From Hamadaea sp013361475 (GTDB lineage Bacteria > Actinomycetota > Actinomycetes > Mycobacteriales > Micromonosporaceae), in contig NZ_JBFAHM010000013.1 in assembly GCF_040654195.1 (NCBI RefSeq), positions 1-64,000 of the forward strand: a stretch of 64,000 nt of DNA, written 5' to 3'. Made by a program: the position numbers and the translations under genes. This document shows, piece by piece, positions 51,838 through 60,241 of this stretch; within the stretch, counting starts at the first letter, position 1, and the number at the start of each line of letters is the position of its first letter. Under the pieces are notes generated by a model. That model made no database searches. It had not been told where the DNA came from and worked only from the letters and a program-made list of their open reading frames with translations.

Positions 51838-52946
51838 AGCTGACCGGGATCGAACTGCGCCGGGTGGCGATGCCCCTGGTCGCGCCGTTCCGCACGTCGT
51901 TCGGCGTCGAGCACGCCCGCGACGTCCTGCTCGTCCGGGCGTACGGGGCGGACGCCGAGGGCTGGGGCGAGTGCGTCGCCATGGACGAGCCGCTCTACTC
52001 CTCGGAGTACGTCGAGGGCGCGGCCGACGTGATCCGCCGGTTCCTCGTCCCCATCCTGTCCACTATCGACAATCCCGAGGCGCACCTCGTCGAGCGGGCG
52101 TTCGCCCCGATCAAGGGGCACCCGATGGCGAAGGCCGCGGTGCTGACCGCCGTCCTCGACGCGCAGCTGCGGGCGTCCGGCACCTCGCTGAGCTCCTACC
52201 TCGGCGCCGTACGCCCCGCCGTCCCCTCCGGCGTCTCGGTCGGCATCATGGACTCGATCCCGGAACTGCTGGACGCGGTCGCCGGCTACCTCGCCGAGGG
52301 CTACCTCCGGATCAAGCTGAAGATCGAACCGGGCTGGGACGTCGAGGCGGTCCGGGCGGTCCGCGAACGGTTCGGCGACGACATCCTGCTGCAGGTCGAC
52401 GCCAACACTGCGTACACCCTGGCCGACGCAAGGCACCTGGCTCGGCTCGACCCGTTCGGCCTGCTGCTCATCGAGCAACCGCTCCCGGAGGACGACGTAC
52501 GCGGCCACGCCGAACTGGCGCGCGTTGTGCGTACCCCTATCTGCCTGGACGAATCGATCACCTCGGCGCGCGCCGCGGCCGACGCCATCGCGCTGGGCGC
52601 GTGCTCGATCGTGAACATCAAGCCGGGCCGGGTCGGCGGTTACCTGGAGGCGCGCCGCATCCACGACGTGTGCGCGGCCCACGGCGTGCCGGTGTGGGCC
52701 GGTGGCATGCTGGAGACGGGCCTGGGCCGAGCCGCGAACGTCGCACTGGCCGCGTTGCCCGACTTCACCCTGCCGGGCGACACCTCGGCGTCGAGCCGCT
52801 ACTACGCCCGCGACATCACGCGGCCGTTCGTCCTGGCAGAGGGGCATCTCGCGGTGCCGGCCGGACCGGGTATCGGCGTCGACCCGGACCCGGACGCGTT
52901 GGCCGACGCGACGACCGCGACCGAGCTGCTGAGCTTGGCACGGTAG
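51834..52946 (+). CDS. menC: o-Succinylbenzoate synthase / N-acylamino-acid racemase
   Basis: 370-residue enolase-superfamily enzyme of the MenC/NAAAR branch. The catalytic lysine pair is in GYLRIKLKIEPG (near residue 162) and the second lysine in VNIKPGRVGG. Metal ligands are LQVDANTAY, LLIEQPLPE and ICLDESITS. ENZYME identity is ambiguous: MenC makes menaquinone, while close homologues racemise N-acyl or N-succinyl amino acids. Coupling to an acyltransferase favours the racemase role. ATG 51834 overlaps the upstream stop. Confidence 0.88.
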   Translation: MKLTGIELRRVAMPLVAPFRTSFGVEHARDVLLVRAYGADAEGWGECVAMDEPLYSSEYVEGAADVIRRFLVPILSTIDNPEAHLVERAFAPIKGHPMAKAAVLTAVLDAQLRASGTSLSSYLGAVRPAVPSGVSVGIMDSIPELLDAVAGYLAEGYLRIKLKIEPGWDVEAVRAVRERFGDDILLQVDANTAYTLADARHLARLDPFGLLLIEQPLPEDDVRGHAELARVVRTPICLDESITSARAAADAIALGACSIVNIKPGRVGGYLEARRIHDVCAAHGVPVWAGGMLETGLGRAANVALAALPDFTLPGDTSASSRYYARDITRPFVLAEGHLAVPAGPGIGVDPDPDALADATTATELLSLAR

Positions 52947-52976
52947 ACGATCGCGCGTCCTGGGTAGAGGTCCGGC

Positions 52977-53846
52977 GTGGACCTCAACAAAGACGCTCAG
53001 ATCGACACCGGTCAGATCGAGGATCGGCGCGGCGCGGGCGGCGGCGGGTTGAGCGGTATGCCGATCCCGATGCCGAGCGGCCGTGGCGGCTGGATCATGA
53101 CCATCATCTTCCTCATCGTCGCCCTCGCCGGCGGCGGCGTGCTGGGCGGCAACATGCTCAGCGACGACGGCGGCTCGGGTGACCTCGCCGAGAAGTGCGC
53201 GGCGTCGAACCCGAACCGGCTCGACGAGCCCGACTGCCGCAGCGCCCTGTTCATAACCTCCATTCAGGACTATTGGCAGGACGCCCTGCCCGCCACCCTC
53301 GGCAAGCCCTATCAGACGGCCAAGACGGTCTTCTTCAGCCAGGCCGTGAGCACCGGCTGCGGCCAGGCCGACTCGTCGGTCGGCCCGTTCTACTGCCCGC
53401 CGGACGGCAAGGTCTACATCGACCTGTCGTTCTACGACGAGCTGGAGAGCCGGTTCGGCGCCAAGGGCGTGTTCGCGCAGGCGTACGTGCTGGCCCATGA
53501 GTACGGGCACCACGTGCAGAACCTCCTCGGCGTCGGAGTCGGCGGCCAGGGCGACTCGGTCCCCGTCGAGCTGCAGGCCGACTGCTACTCGGGGGTCTGG
53601 GCCAAGCACGCCACCCAGACCACGGACGCCAGTGGCCGTCCCCTGATCAAGAGCCTGTCCCAGGCCGACATCCAGTCCGCCCTCGACGCGGCGGCGGCCG
53701 TCGGCGACGACACCATCCAGAAGAAGACGACCGGGCACGTCGATGAGTCGAAGTTCACCCACGGCTCGGCGGCGCAACGGCAGCACTGGTTCAGCACAGG
53801 CTACGAGTCGGGCGACCCGAAGTCCTGCGACACCTTCAGCGCCTGA
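52977..53846 (+). CDS. Neutral zinc metallopeptidase (YpfJ-like)
   Basis: 289-residue membrane-anchored peptidase of the putative neutral zinc metallopeptidase family. One membrane segment lies at about residues 38-58 (GGWIMTIIFLIVALAGGGVL) and the domain is outside. The zinc motif is AHEYGHHVQNLLG near residue 174, and the third-ligand region is VELQADCYSGVWAKH near 200. Two conserved cysteine pairs occur (EKCAAS/PDCRS and GCGQ/FYCPPD). GTG 52977 is used; TAGAGG lies 6 nt upstream. Substrate unknown. Confidence 0.9.
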   Translation: MDLNKDAQIDTGQIEDRRGAGGGGLSGMPIPMPSGRGGWIMTIIFLIVALAGGGVLGGNMLSDDGGSGDLAEKCAASNPNRLDEPDCRSALFITSIQDYWQDALPATLGKPYQTAKTVFFSQAVSTGCGQADSSVGPFYCPPDGKVYIDLSFYDELESRFGAKGVFAQAYVLAHEYGHHVQNLLGVGVGGQGDSVPVELQADCYSGVWAKHATQTTDASGRPLIKSLSQADIQSALDAAAAVGDDTIQKKTTGHVDESKFTHGSAAQRQHWFSTGYESGDPKSCDTFSA

Positions 53847-53882
53847 CGCTTGCCCGGGAATGCGGGGCGGCACACCAGTGGG

Positions 53883-53888
53883 CACAAT
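53883..53888 (+). promoter_or_regulatory. Candidate -10 of leaderless small-protein gene
   Basis: CACAAT, 7 nt before ATG 53896. Confidence 0.35.
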
Positions 53889-53895
53889 GGACGCC

Positions 53896-54162
53896 ATGAG
53901 GCTCTGGGAGTACGCGCGGCTGGAGTACCGCTCGGCGGGAACGCTCGGCAACGACCGGTTCCTGGACTGGGACGCCGTGTTCTACCACCCGGGCGGGGTC
54001 CAGCGCTGGGGCACCGACGAACGCTTCGACGACCTGCGTCACCTCAACCGGGCCGGCGCCGAGGGCTGGCAGGCGTACGACCGGAGTCCGGTCTATCACC
54101 ACGGCGAGCCGCACCGCCTGTACGCCGTGACCTACTCGATGCGTCGCTCAGTAGACGGCTAA
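53896..54162 (+). CDS. Small soluble protein, function unknown
   Basis: 88 residues, aromatic-rich (WEYARLEYR, FLDWDAVFYHPGG, HLNRAGAEGWQAYD). The segment LNRAGAEGWQAYDRSPVYHH followed by YAVTYSMRR resembles small DUF4177-like beta-alpha domains, but this is only a resemblance. ATG 53896 is chosen by the CACAAT spacing; ATG 53887 is possible. Followed by a dyad at 54164. Confidence 0.6.
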   Translation: MRLWEYARLEYRSAGTLGNDRFLDWDAVFYHPGGVQRWGTDERFDDLRHLNRAGAEGWQAYDRSPVYHHGEPHRLYAVTYSMRRSVDG

Positions 54163-54163
54163 G

Positions 54164-54203
54164 CACTTTCCGTGTTCGTACACCTGTGCGAACATGGAAA
54201 GTG
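54164..54203. repeat. 15-bp-arm inverted repeat upstream of primase-like gene
   Basis: CACTTTCCGTGTTCG / CGAACATGGAAAGTG, one mismatch, 10-nt loop. It starts just after one stop codon and ends 2 nt before the next start. Terminator of the upstream gene or operator for the downstream one. Confidence 0.55.
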
Positions 54204-54205
54204 CC

Positions 54206-55237
54206 ATGGAGTTCGTACCCGCGACGTCTCGCCTGCTGGCGGCCAATCGGGCCGCCGCGGCGTTCTATGCCGCCCAGCTCCGGCACGTGCCGGCCGCCCG
54301 CCGATACCTGCGCGAACGCGGCATCGAGGCAGCTGCCGGATCGTGGTGGCAGCCGGGCGTCGCCCCCGGCGGCTGGACCGCGCTCCTCGACCGGCTGACC
54401 GGGCTCGGCTTCACCTCAGCCGAACTGCTCGCCGCGGGGCTGGTCCGGCGGTCGCGGACCGGGCGGCTCATCGACTACCTGCGACAACGGGTCGTCTTCC
54501 CCATCCACGACCCGCGCGGCAACATCATCGGCTTCACCGGACGCGATCTGTCCGGCCGCGCGGACGCCCCCAAGTACCTCAACACGCCGACGACCACGAT
54601 CTACCACAAGGGTGAGGCGCTGTTCGGCCTCAGTCTCCAGCTGGCGCACCGGCGGCGGCGCGATCGGCGACCGATCCGCGTCTTCGTGGTGGAGGGCGCG
54701 GCCGACGCCATCGCGGTCCACCGCATGGTGCACCAGCACGTGTCGGAGCAACTCCTGCCGGTGGCGCTGTGCGGGATCGTCCTCACCGAGCATCACCTGC
54801 GTCTGCTGCGGAAGACGATCGGCCCGACCGCGTCGCTCAGCCTCCTGCTCGACGGCGACGACGCCGGGCGGGACGCCTTCGAGCGCTGGCTGCCGCTGCT
54901 GCGTACGTGGGCGGGGCCGGTCGACATCGCCACCCTGCCCGACGGCACCGACCCGGCCGAACTCCTGGTCCGGCACAGCCCCGAGGAAGCGCTGCGGATC
55001 GTCCTCAACGCGCTCCGCCCAGCTCAGCTGGCCCGGCTCGACCGCATCCTCGACCGGCTCGCCCCGGGCGCGCTCGACCTCGGGGAACCGGAGACCCGCG
55101 TACGCGTCTGGCGAGCCATCACGCCGTGCTTCCGGGACGACCCGACCCGGGGCGCCGACCTGGCCGACCTCGCGAGTGCCCGGCTCGGGCTGCCGTTGGG
55201 CGACGTGATGACCGGCGTCGTCAACGAGATCGCCTGA
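54206..55237 (+). CDS. Orphan DnaG-like Toprim primase core
   Basis: 343-residue protein equal to the DnaG RNA-polymerase core without the N-terminal zinc finger or the C-terminal helicase-binding domain. The core N-subdomain includes LRQRVVFPIHDPRGNIIGFT and GRADAPKYLNTPTTTIYHKG. The Toprim acidic residues are in VFVVEGAADAIAVH (Glu) and LLLDGDDAGRDAFERW (Asp-x-Asp). The chromosomal dnaG is not in this window. Such orphans occur with plasmids, phages or integrated elements; no element genes adjoin. GGAAAG lies 4 nt before ATG 54206. Confidence 0.85.
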   Translation: MEFVPATSRLLAANRAAAAFYAAQLRHVPAARRYLRERGIEAAAGSWWQPGVAPGGWTALLDRLTGLGFTSAELLAAGLVRRSRTGRLIDYLRQRVVFPIHDPRGNIIGFTGRDLSGRADAPKYLNTPTTTIYHKGEALFGLSLQLAHRRRRDRRPIRVFVVEGAADAIAVHRMVHQHVSEQLLPVALCGIVLTEHHLRLLRKTIGPTASLSLLLDGDDAGRDAFERWLPLLRTWAGPVDIATLPDGTDPAELLVRHSPEEALRIVLNALRPAQLARLDRILDRLAPGALDLGEPETRVRVWRAITPCFRDDPTRGADLADLASARLGLPLGDVMTGVVNEIA

Positions 55238-55249
55238 CCATCGTTCCCC

Positions 55250-55310
55250 GCTGGATCAGGGTTCTCGGTCGAATCTTGACCCATGATTCGACCGAGAACC
55301 CTGATCCAGC
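55250..55310. terminator. Perfect 26-bp-arm stem-loop between convergent genes
   Basis: Arms at 55250-55275 and 55285-55310 are perfectly complementary (core GGATCAGGGTTCTCGGTC), with a 9-nt loop. It lies between the primase-like gene and the debranching enzyme. No U tract. Longest perfect hairpin in the window. Confidence 0.65.
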
Positions 55311-55350
55311 GCCAAAATACGGGGCGCAAACAGGGCACGGGGAAGGATGG

Positions 55351-57396
55351 TCAGGGGAGGATGGTCAGGGCGCTGGGCGTACCGCTGAGGGAAGCCGATC
55401 CGTCGCGATCGACCGTGACCGAGACGCGGCGCCCGGCCACACGCAGGCCGCGGACCGTGAAGCCGCCGAGCGGCGCGCCCGCGAGCGGACGCAGCGCGAC
55501 CTCACCGGCCGGCACGTCCGGGCGCAGGCCCGATGCCGCGTGCAGGATCGCGACCGCGCTCGCCGCCGACCAGGCCTGGGGCTGGCAGGCGGCCGGATAG
55601 GGCGTCGGGCGGCGCAGGTCGTCGCGGGCGTCGCCGCCGTGCAGTTCGGCGAGCCGATAGCCGACGGCCTCCGAGGCCGCGAGCAGGCCCTCCGTGAGCA
55701 CTGCGGCCGCGTCCGCGTGGCCCTCCGCGGCCAGTCCCGACACGGCGATCGCGGTGTCGTGCGCCCAGACAGATCCACAGTGGTAGGACAGCGGGTTGTA
55801 GCCGCCGTCACGGTCGGACATCGTCCGGAGCCCGTAGCCGCCGGCCAGCTCCGGCGACGCCAGCAGCTCGGCGACCCGCACCGACTCCTCGGCGGTCAGC
55901 ATCCCGGTGCCGAGCAGGTGACCGATGTTGCTCGTCAGGGCATCGACCGGACGCTTGGCGCGGTCCAGCGCCATCGCCGGGTACGCCCCACGCGGCCCGT
56001 CCACCCAGAACGCCGACCGGAAGCGCTTGGCCAGTTCGGCGGCGTACGTGCGCCATTTGTCGGCCGCGGGCCGGCCGAACGCGTCGAGCATCGCGGCCGC
56101 GTTCGTCGCCGCCTGGCAGGCGTACGCCTGAACCTCGGCCAGCGCGATCGGCGCCTCGGCGAGCCGGCCGTCGGCGAAGCGCACGGCGTCGCCGGAGTCC
56201 TTCCAGCCCTGGTTGGCCAGGCCGAGCCCACTCGTGTCGAGGTATTCGAGGAAGCCGTCCCGGTCGGGGTCGGCGTACTCGTCGAGCCAGGTGAGCGCGG
56301 CTTCCAGCGTGGGCAGCAGCTCCTCGACGACGTCTTCGGCGAGCCCCCAGCGCCAGGCGTCGTGGAGGAGGCTGATCCACAGCGGCGTCGCGTCGACCGT
56401 CCCGTAGTACGCCGGGGGCAGCGACAACTCCTCGCCGTCCAACGCGACGTGGAACTCGTGGCGCCGCAACTCGTGCAGGATCTTCCCCGGCGCCTCCCCC
56501 GACCTCGGGTCGAGCACCCGGCCCTGCCGGCGGGCCAGCGTACGCAGCGTCCCGGCGGCCAGGTCGGTGCCGAGCGGCAGCAGCATGCGGGCGGCCCAGA
56601 GGCTGTCGCGCCCGAACAGGGTGAGGTACCAGGGGACTCCCGCGCCGAGGAAGACGTCGCCCGGCGTACCGGCCTCGGCCATCCGCAACGACTCCAGGTC
56701 GTCGAGCGACTGTTCGAGCAGGCGCGGCAGGCGACGGTCGTCGGCGACCAGCTCGGGCCGCTCCCATTCGACCGGTCCGGCCGGCGCGACCAGGACGGCG
56801 CGGGGGTCGCTGACCGTCACCGCCCAGCTCACCTCGGTCGCCGAAGCCGGCTCGACCGTGATCGTCCAGCTGAGCTGAACGGTGAGGTCGCCGGCGTCGA
56901 TCCGGGCGGCCGGGGCGACGACCGTCACGGCCAGCCCGCCCTGCCGCCAGCCCAGCCGATCGCCGTCGAGCTGCGGCGCGACCGGCGCGGTCAAGCCGCC
57001 GGACTTCACCGTCTCGATGGCGGCGAGGTCGCAGGCCAGGTCGAGAGTGAGGCCGAGGGTCACGGGCTCGTGGGACGCGTTGGCGAACCGGATGGTCTCC
57101 GTCATCCCGTCGGCGCACACGCGGCGGCGGCGCTCCACGCGTACGGTCGGATCCGGCGACAGGTCGCCCAGCCAGGGCAGCAGTCCCACGAAGACGGCGG
57201 CGCCCGGCCCGGTGAGGCTGTGCGCGACCGCCACGGGTTCCCGGCCGTCGACGCGGAGCACCGCCTCGGACAGCACCCGATAGTCGGCGTGGAAGAGACC
57301 CTGCGCACCGGTCGGCCGGAGCTGGCCGTCGGCACCGCCGAGCGCTGAGGCGGGGGCGTGAACAACGCTCACGAGATCATGCAGGAGGGGTTGCAC
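55351..57396 (-). CDS. Glycogen debranching-type amylo-alpha-1,6-glucosidase
   Basis: 681-residue protein of the GDE_N_bis plus GH-like (alpha/alpha)6-barrel type annotated as amylo-alpha-1,6-glucosidase or glycogen debranching family. The N-terminal domain (about 1-200) has GAQGLFHADYRVLSEAVLRV. The barrel has YLTLFGRDSLWAARMLLPLG near residue 270 and GWKDSGDAVRFADGR near 395. CGSVWAHDTAIAVSGLAAEG and CQPQAWSAASAV are late catalytic-domain motifs. GTG 57396 is the start. Likely acts on internal alpha-glucans. Confidence 0.86.
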   Translation of the reverse strand: MQPLLHDLVSVVHAPASALGGADGQLRPTGAQGLFHADYRVLSEAVLRVDGREPVAVAHSLTGPGAAVFVGLLPWLGDLSPDPTVRVERRRRVCADGMTETIRFANASHEPVTLGLTLDLACDLAAIETVKSGGLTAPVAPQLDGDRLGWRQGGLAVTVVAPAARIDAGDLTVQLSWTITVEPASATEVSWAVTVSDPRAVLVAPAGPVEWERPELVADDRRLPRLLEQSLDDLESLRMAEAGTPGDVFLGAGVPWYLTLFGRDSLWAARMLLPLGTDLAAGTLRTLARRQGRVLDPRSGEAPGKILHELRRHEFHVALDGEELSLPPAYYGTVDATPLWISLLHDAWRWGLAEDVVEELLPTLEAALTWLDEYADPDRDGFLEYLDTSGLGLANQGWKDSGDAVRFADGRLAEAPIALAEVQAYACQAATNAAAMLDAFGRPAADKWRTYAAELAKRFRSAFWVDGPRGAYPAMALDRAKRPVDALTSNIGHLLGTGMLTAEESVRVAELLASPELAGGYGLRTMSDRDGGYNPLSYHCGSVWAHDTAIAVSGLAAEGHADAAAVLTEGLLAASEAVGYRLAELHGGDARDDLRRPTPYPAACQPQAWSAASAVAILHAASGLRPDVPAGEVALRPLAGAPLGGFTVRGLRVAGRRVSVTVDRDGSASLSGTPSALTILP

Positions 57397-57550
57397 AGCA
57401 GCTCCTCGAATGCGGCGTAGATCGGGGGGCAGACCGACAACCGTAGTCGCCGATGATCGTCCGTCCCAGCATTACGCGGCGGCCAAATCAGAGATCTTCG
57501 TGACGTGGCTCACACTCGACTCCGGCGGACCAGCGTCCTGACCAGCGTCT

Positions 57551-59146
57551 TCACCGGCGGCGGAAGCGCAGATCGTGACGGATCTGCCGGACGACGTTGC
57601 GTCCCGGCACCCCCGTCACGCCTCCTCCGCCGTGGGTCGCCGAACCGGCCTGGTACAGCCCCCGGATCGGCGTACGCAGATCGGCGTACCCGGCGGCCGG
57701 GCGGCAGTGGAACATCTGGCCGGCGGTGAGCTCGCCGTGGAAGATGTTGCCGCCGATCAATCCGTACTCCTCCTGCATGCGGTGCGGGCCGATGACCTGC
57801 CGGCCGAGGATCGACGCCGTGAAGCCGGGCGCGACCTGCTCCATCCGCGCGGTCAGCCGGTCGGCGTACGCGGCCAGCTCGTGGTCGTGGGGAGCGGACA
57901 CGTAGGACCGGGGCACCCACTGGGTGAACATCGAGACGACGTGCTTGCCCTCCGGCGCGAGGGTCGGGTCGAAGACGCTCGGTATGCAGATGTCGGCGAA
58001 CGGCAGGGTGGCCGGCCGGCCCCCGACGGCCTCCTGGAACGCGGTCTCCACGTCGTCGAGCGACTCGGACAGCACGATCGTGCCGCCGTAGACCGACGGA
58101 TCGAACGACGGCTGGGCGGTGAACGTCGGCAGCCGGTCGACCGCGAAGTTCACCTTCACCGTGCCCGACCTCGTCTGAAACGACTCGATGTCGGCGACGA
58201 AGTCCGGCGGCAGCTCCGCCCGGTCCAGCAGCCGCAGGAACGAGATCTGCGGGTGGGCCGTCGTGACGACGACCGGCGCGGCGATCTCCTCGCCGTCCGC
58301 CAGCACGACCCCGGTGACCCGGCCGTTCTTCGTCAGAATCCGGGCGACCGCGGACGATGTGCGGATCTCGGCTCCGAAGCCGCGGGCGGCGGCCGCGAGC
58401 GCCTGAGTCACCGCGCCCATGCCGCCGCGCGGGAAGCCCCACGCGCCGGTCTGCCCGTCGACGGCCTCCCCGACATGATGGTGGAGCAGCACATACGCCG
58501 TCCCCGGACTCCGCGGCCCGGCCCAGCCCCCGATCACCCCGGAGACGCTCAGCAGTCCCCGCATCGCGTCCGACTCGAACCGCTCCTCGACCAGGTCGGC
58601 GACGCTGGCCGTGAAAAGCCGGGTGAGGTCGAACGCCGCGCGTACGTCGACCTGACGGAGCCTCGCCCCGATCCGGGCCAGTCCCAGCAGGTCACCCGGC
58701 CGCTTCGAGCCGACCTTCGGCGGGATCTCCTTGAGCAGCGGCCCGACCAGGCCGCCGAGCCGGCCCATCCAGGCATCCCAGTGCTCGTAGGCGTCGGCGT
58801 CACGCGGCGAGAACTTCGCGATCTCGGCGTACCGGTCGGCCGGGTCGTCGGCCAGCCGCAGCGCCCGGCCGTCACGACGCGGCGCGAAATACGGCCCCTG
58901 CGGGTACACGTGGTATCCGTGCTCGGCCAGCCGCAGGTCGCGTACCATCCGGGGATCCAGCAGGCTGACCACATAGGACAGCGCGGTCACCGCGAAGTCC
59001 GGGCCGAACGGCCGCTCGGTCACGGCCGCGCCGCCCACCACCTCGCGCCGCTCGAGCACCAGGACCCGCTGCCCGGCTCGCGCCAGGTAAGCGGCGGCCA
59101 CCAGGCCGTTGTGCCCACCGCCGATGATCAAGCAGTTGTATGCCAT
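57551..59146 (-). CDS. FAD-dependent phytoene-desaturase-like oxidoreductase
   Basis: 531-residue flavoprotein of the CrtI/phytoene dehydrogenase-related group. The Rossmann FAD motif is CLIIGGGHNGLVAAAYLARA at residues 4-23, followed by LVLERREVVGGAAVTE. The C-terminal FAD motif is GLYQAGSATHGGGGVTGVPG. It resembles pyridine nucleotide-disulfide oxidoreductase domain 2 (PYROXD2)-type proteins rather than true carotenoid desaturases, and no carotenoid genes adjoin. ATG 59146 is 28 bp from the divergent site-2 protease start. Confidence 0.86.
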   Translation of the reverse strand: MAYNCLIIGGGHNGLVAAAYLARAGQRVLVLERREVVGGAAVTERPFGPDFAVTALSYVVSLLDPRMVRDLRLAEHGYHVYPQGPYFAPRRDGRALRLADDPADRYAEIAKFSPRDADAYEHWDAWMGRLGGLVGPLLKEIPPKVGSKRPGDLLGLARIGARLRQVDVRAAFDLTRLFTASVADLVEERFESDAMRGLLSVSGVIGGWAGPRSPGTAYVLLHHHVGEAVDGQTGAWGFPRGGMGAVTQALAAAARGFGAEIRTSSAVARILTKNGRVTGVVLADGEEIAAPVVVTTAHPQISFLRLLDRAELPPDFVADIESFQTRSGTVKVNFAVDRLPTFTAQPSFDPSVYGGTIVLSESLDDVETAFQEAVGGRPATLPFADICIPSVFDPTLAPEGKHVVSMFTQWVPRSYVSAPHDHELAAYADRLTARMEQVAPGFTASILGRQVIGPHRMQEEYGLIGGNIFHGELTAGQMFHCRPAAGYADLRTPIRGLYQAGSATHGGGGVTGVPGRNVVRQIRHDLRFRRR

Positions 59147-59161
59147 GGTGCAGTCTTGCGC

Positions 59162-59167
59162 TACTTT
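59162..59167 (+). promoter_or_regulatory. Candidate -10 of leaderless site-2 protease gene
   Basis: TACTTT, 7 nt before GTG 59175. Confidence 0.4.
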
Positions 59168-59174
59168 GGCGGTC

Positions 59175-60038
59175 GTGGAACCCTCCCCTCCTCCGCAGAC
59201 TGTCACGCAGCCGCCACCGACGGTGTCGCAGGTCGAGTCCCAGGTCATGCAGAAGAAGAAGACCTGGCGCGATCGGGCGGGCAAGGCGGGCGCGGGCGTC
59301 GCCGTGGCGGCCGGCGCGGCCAAGGTCGCCGGCGCGGGCAAACTCGTCGGCCTGCTCAAAGGCGTCTGGCTGTTCGCGCACTTCAAGACGGCGTTCACGA
59401 TGCTGCTGTCGGTCGTCGGGTACGCCCTGTTCTACGGCTGGTGGTTCGCGATCGGGTTCGTCCTGCTGATCTTCGTCCACGAGATCGGGCACGTCATCGT
59501 GCTGCGGATCCAAGGCGTGAAGGCCAGCGCGCCGATGTTCGTCCCGTTCCTCGGCGCCTTCGTGAAGATCGAAGGCGAACAGCGCTCGGTCGCCCAGGAG
59601 GCGGCCTCCGCCCTCGCCGGCCCGATCGCCGGAACCGTCGGCACCATCGCGGTGCTCGCAGCCGCGCAGTCCAGCGGATCGCCACTGCTGACGGCGTTGG
59701 CGTACGCCGGCTTCCTCATCAACCTGTTCAACCTGTTCCCGGTGCTGCCCCTGGACGGCGGCCGGGTCGCCGGCGCACTGCACCCCGCGATCTGGATCGC
59801 CGGGCTGGTGGGAGCGGCCGTCTTCCTCATCGTTCGGCCCAACCCGATCCTGATCTTCGTCCTCATCATGGGCGGCATCGAGACCTACCGCCGCTGGAAG
59901 GATCGCAAAGCCGGGCGCACCAGCGCCTTCTTCGACGTCCCCACCAGTACGCGCTGGGCCATCGGGGCGGCGTACCTGGCGACGGCGGCGCTGTGCCTCT
60001 ACGGCATGGAGTACACCTACGTCCCCCACCCCTGGTGA
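59175..60038 (+). CDS. Site-2 protease (M50) family membrane protein
   Basis: 287-residue M50 intramembrane metalloprotease. The N-terminal 45 residues are Pro/Gln/Thr-rich and cytoplasmic. Several membrane helices follow; the metal motif is IFVHEIGHVIVL near residue 118 and the partner motif NLFPVLPLDGGR near 190. It may cleave membrane-spanning substrates; none is suggested by the neighbours. GTG 59175 has TACTTT 7 nt upstream. Confidence 0.9.
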   Translation: MEPSPPPQTVTQPPPTVSQVESQVMQKKKTWRDRAGKAGAGVAVAAGAAKVAGAGKLVGLLKGVWLFAHFKTAFTMLLSVVGYALFYGWWFAIGFVLLIFVHEIGHVIVLRIQGVKASAPMFVPFLGAFVKIEGEQRSVAQEAASALAGPIAGTVGTIAVLAAAQSSGSPLLTALAYAGFLINLFNLFPVLPLDGGRVAGALHPAIWIAGLVGAAVFLIVRPNPILIFVLIMGGIETYRRWKDRKAGRTSAFFDVPTSTRWAIGAAYLATAALCLYGMEYTYVPHPW

Positions 60039-60090
60039 CGCCTTCGCTACTTCTGGCTGCGACTTCGGTGTGGGCGCCGGGCTTCGCGAG

Positions 60091-60154
60091 TTTCCATGAT
60101 CAGGGTCAATTCTGCGTTGCCATAGCGACACGGAAATGACCATGATCATGGAAA
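60091..60154. terminator. Imperfect long inverted repeat between convergent genes
   Basis: About 21-bp arms (TTTCCATGATCAGGGTCAAT / AAATGACCATGATCATGGAA) with two or three mismatches and a 22-nt loop. It lies between the site-2 protease and PLP genes. Confidence 0.55.
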
Positions 60155-60241
60155 TCGGACAAAACGCAAGCGGCGAAGCCCAGCCCCACCCTCTTCAGTG
60201 CGCTCTTCCACCACCGCACCGAACAAAGCCGCAGCCAACGG

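Noticed and set aside
54164..54203. LexA/SOS box
   Set aside because: The dyad has GTTCG...CGAAC with 10-nt spacing, the opposite orientation to the actinobacterial CGAAC-N4-GTTCG box.
54769..57348. 859-codon plus-strand frame over the primase-like and debranching genes
   Set aside because: Shadow crossing two real genes on different strands, Arg/Gly-rich and without a domain.
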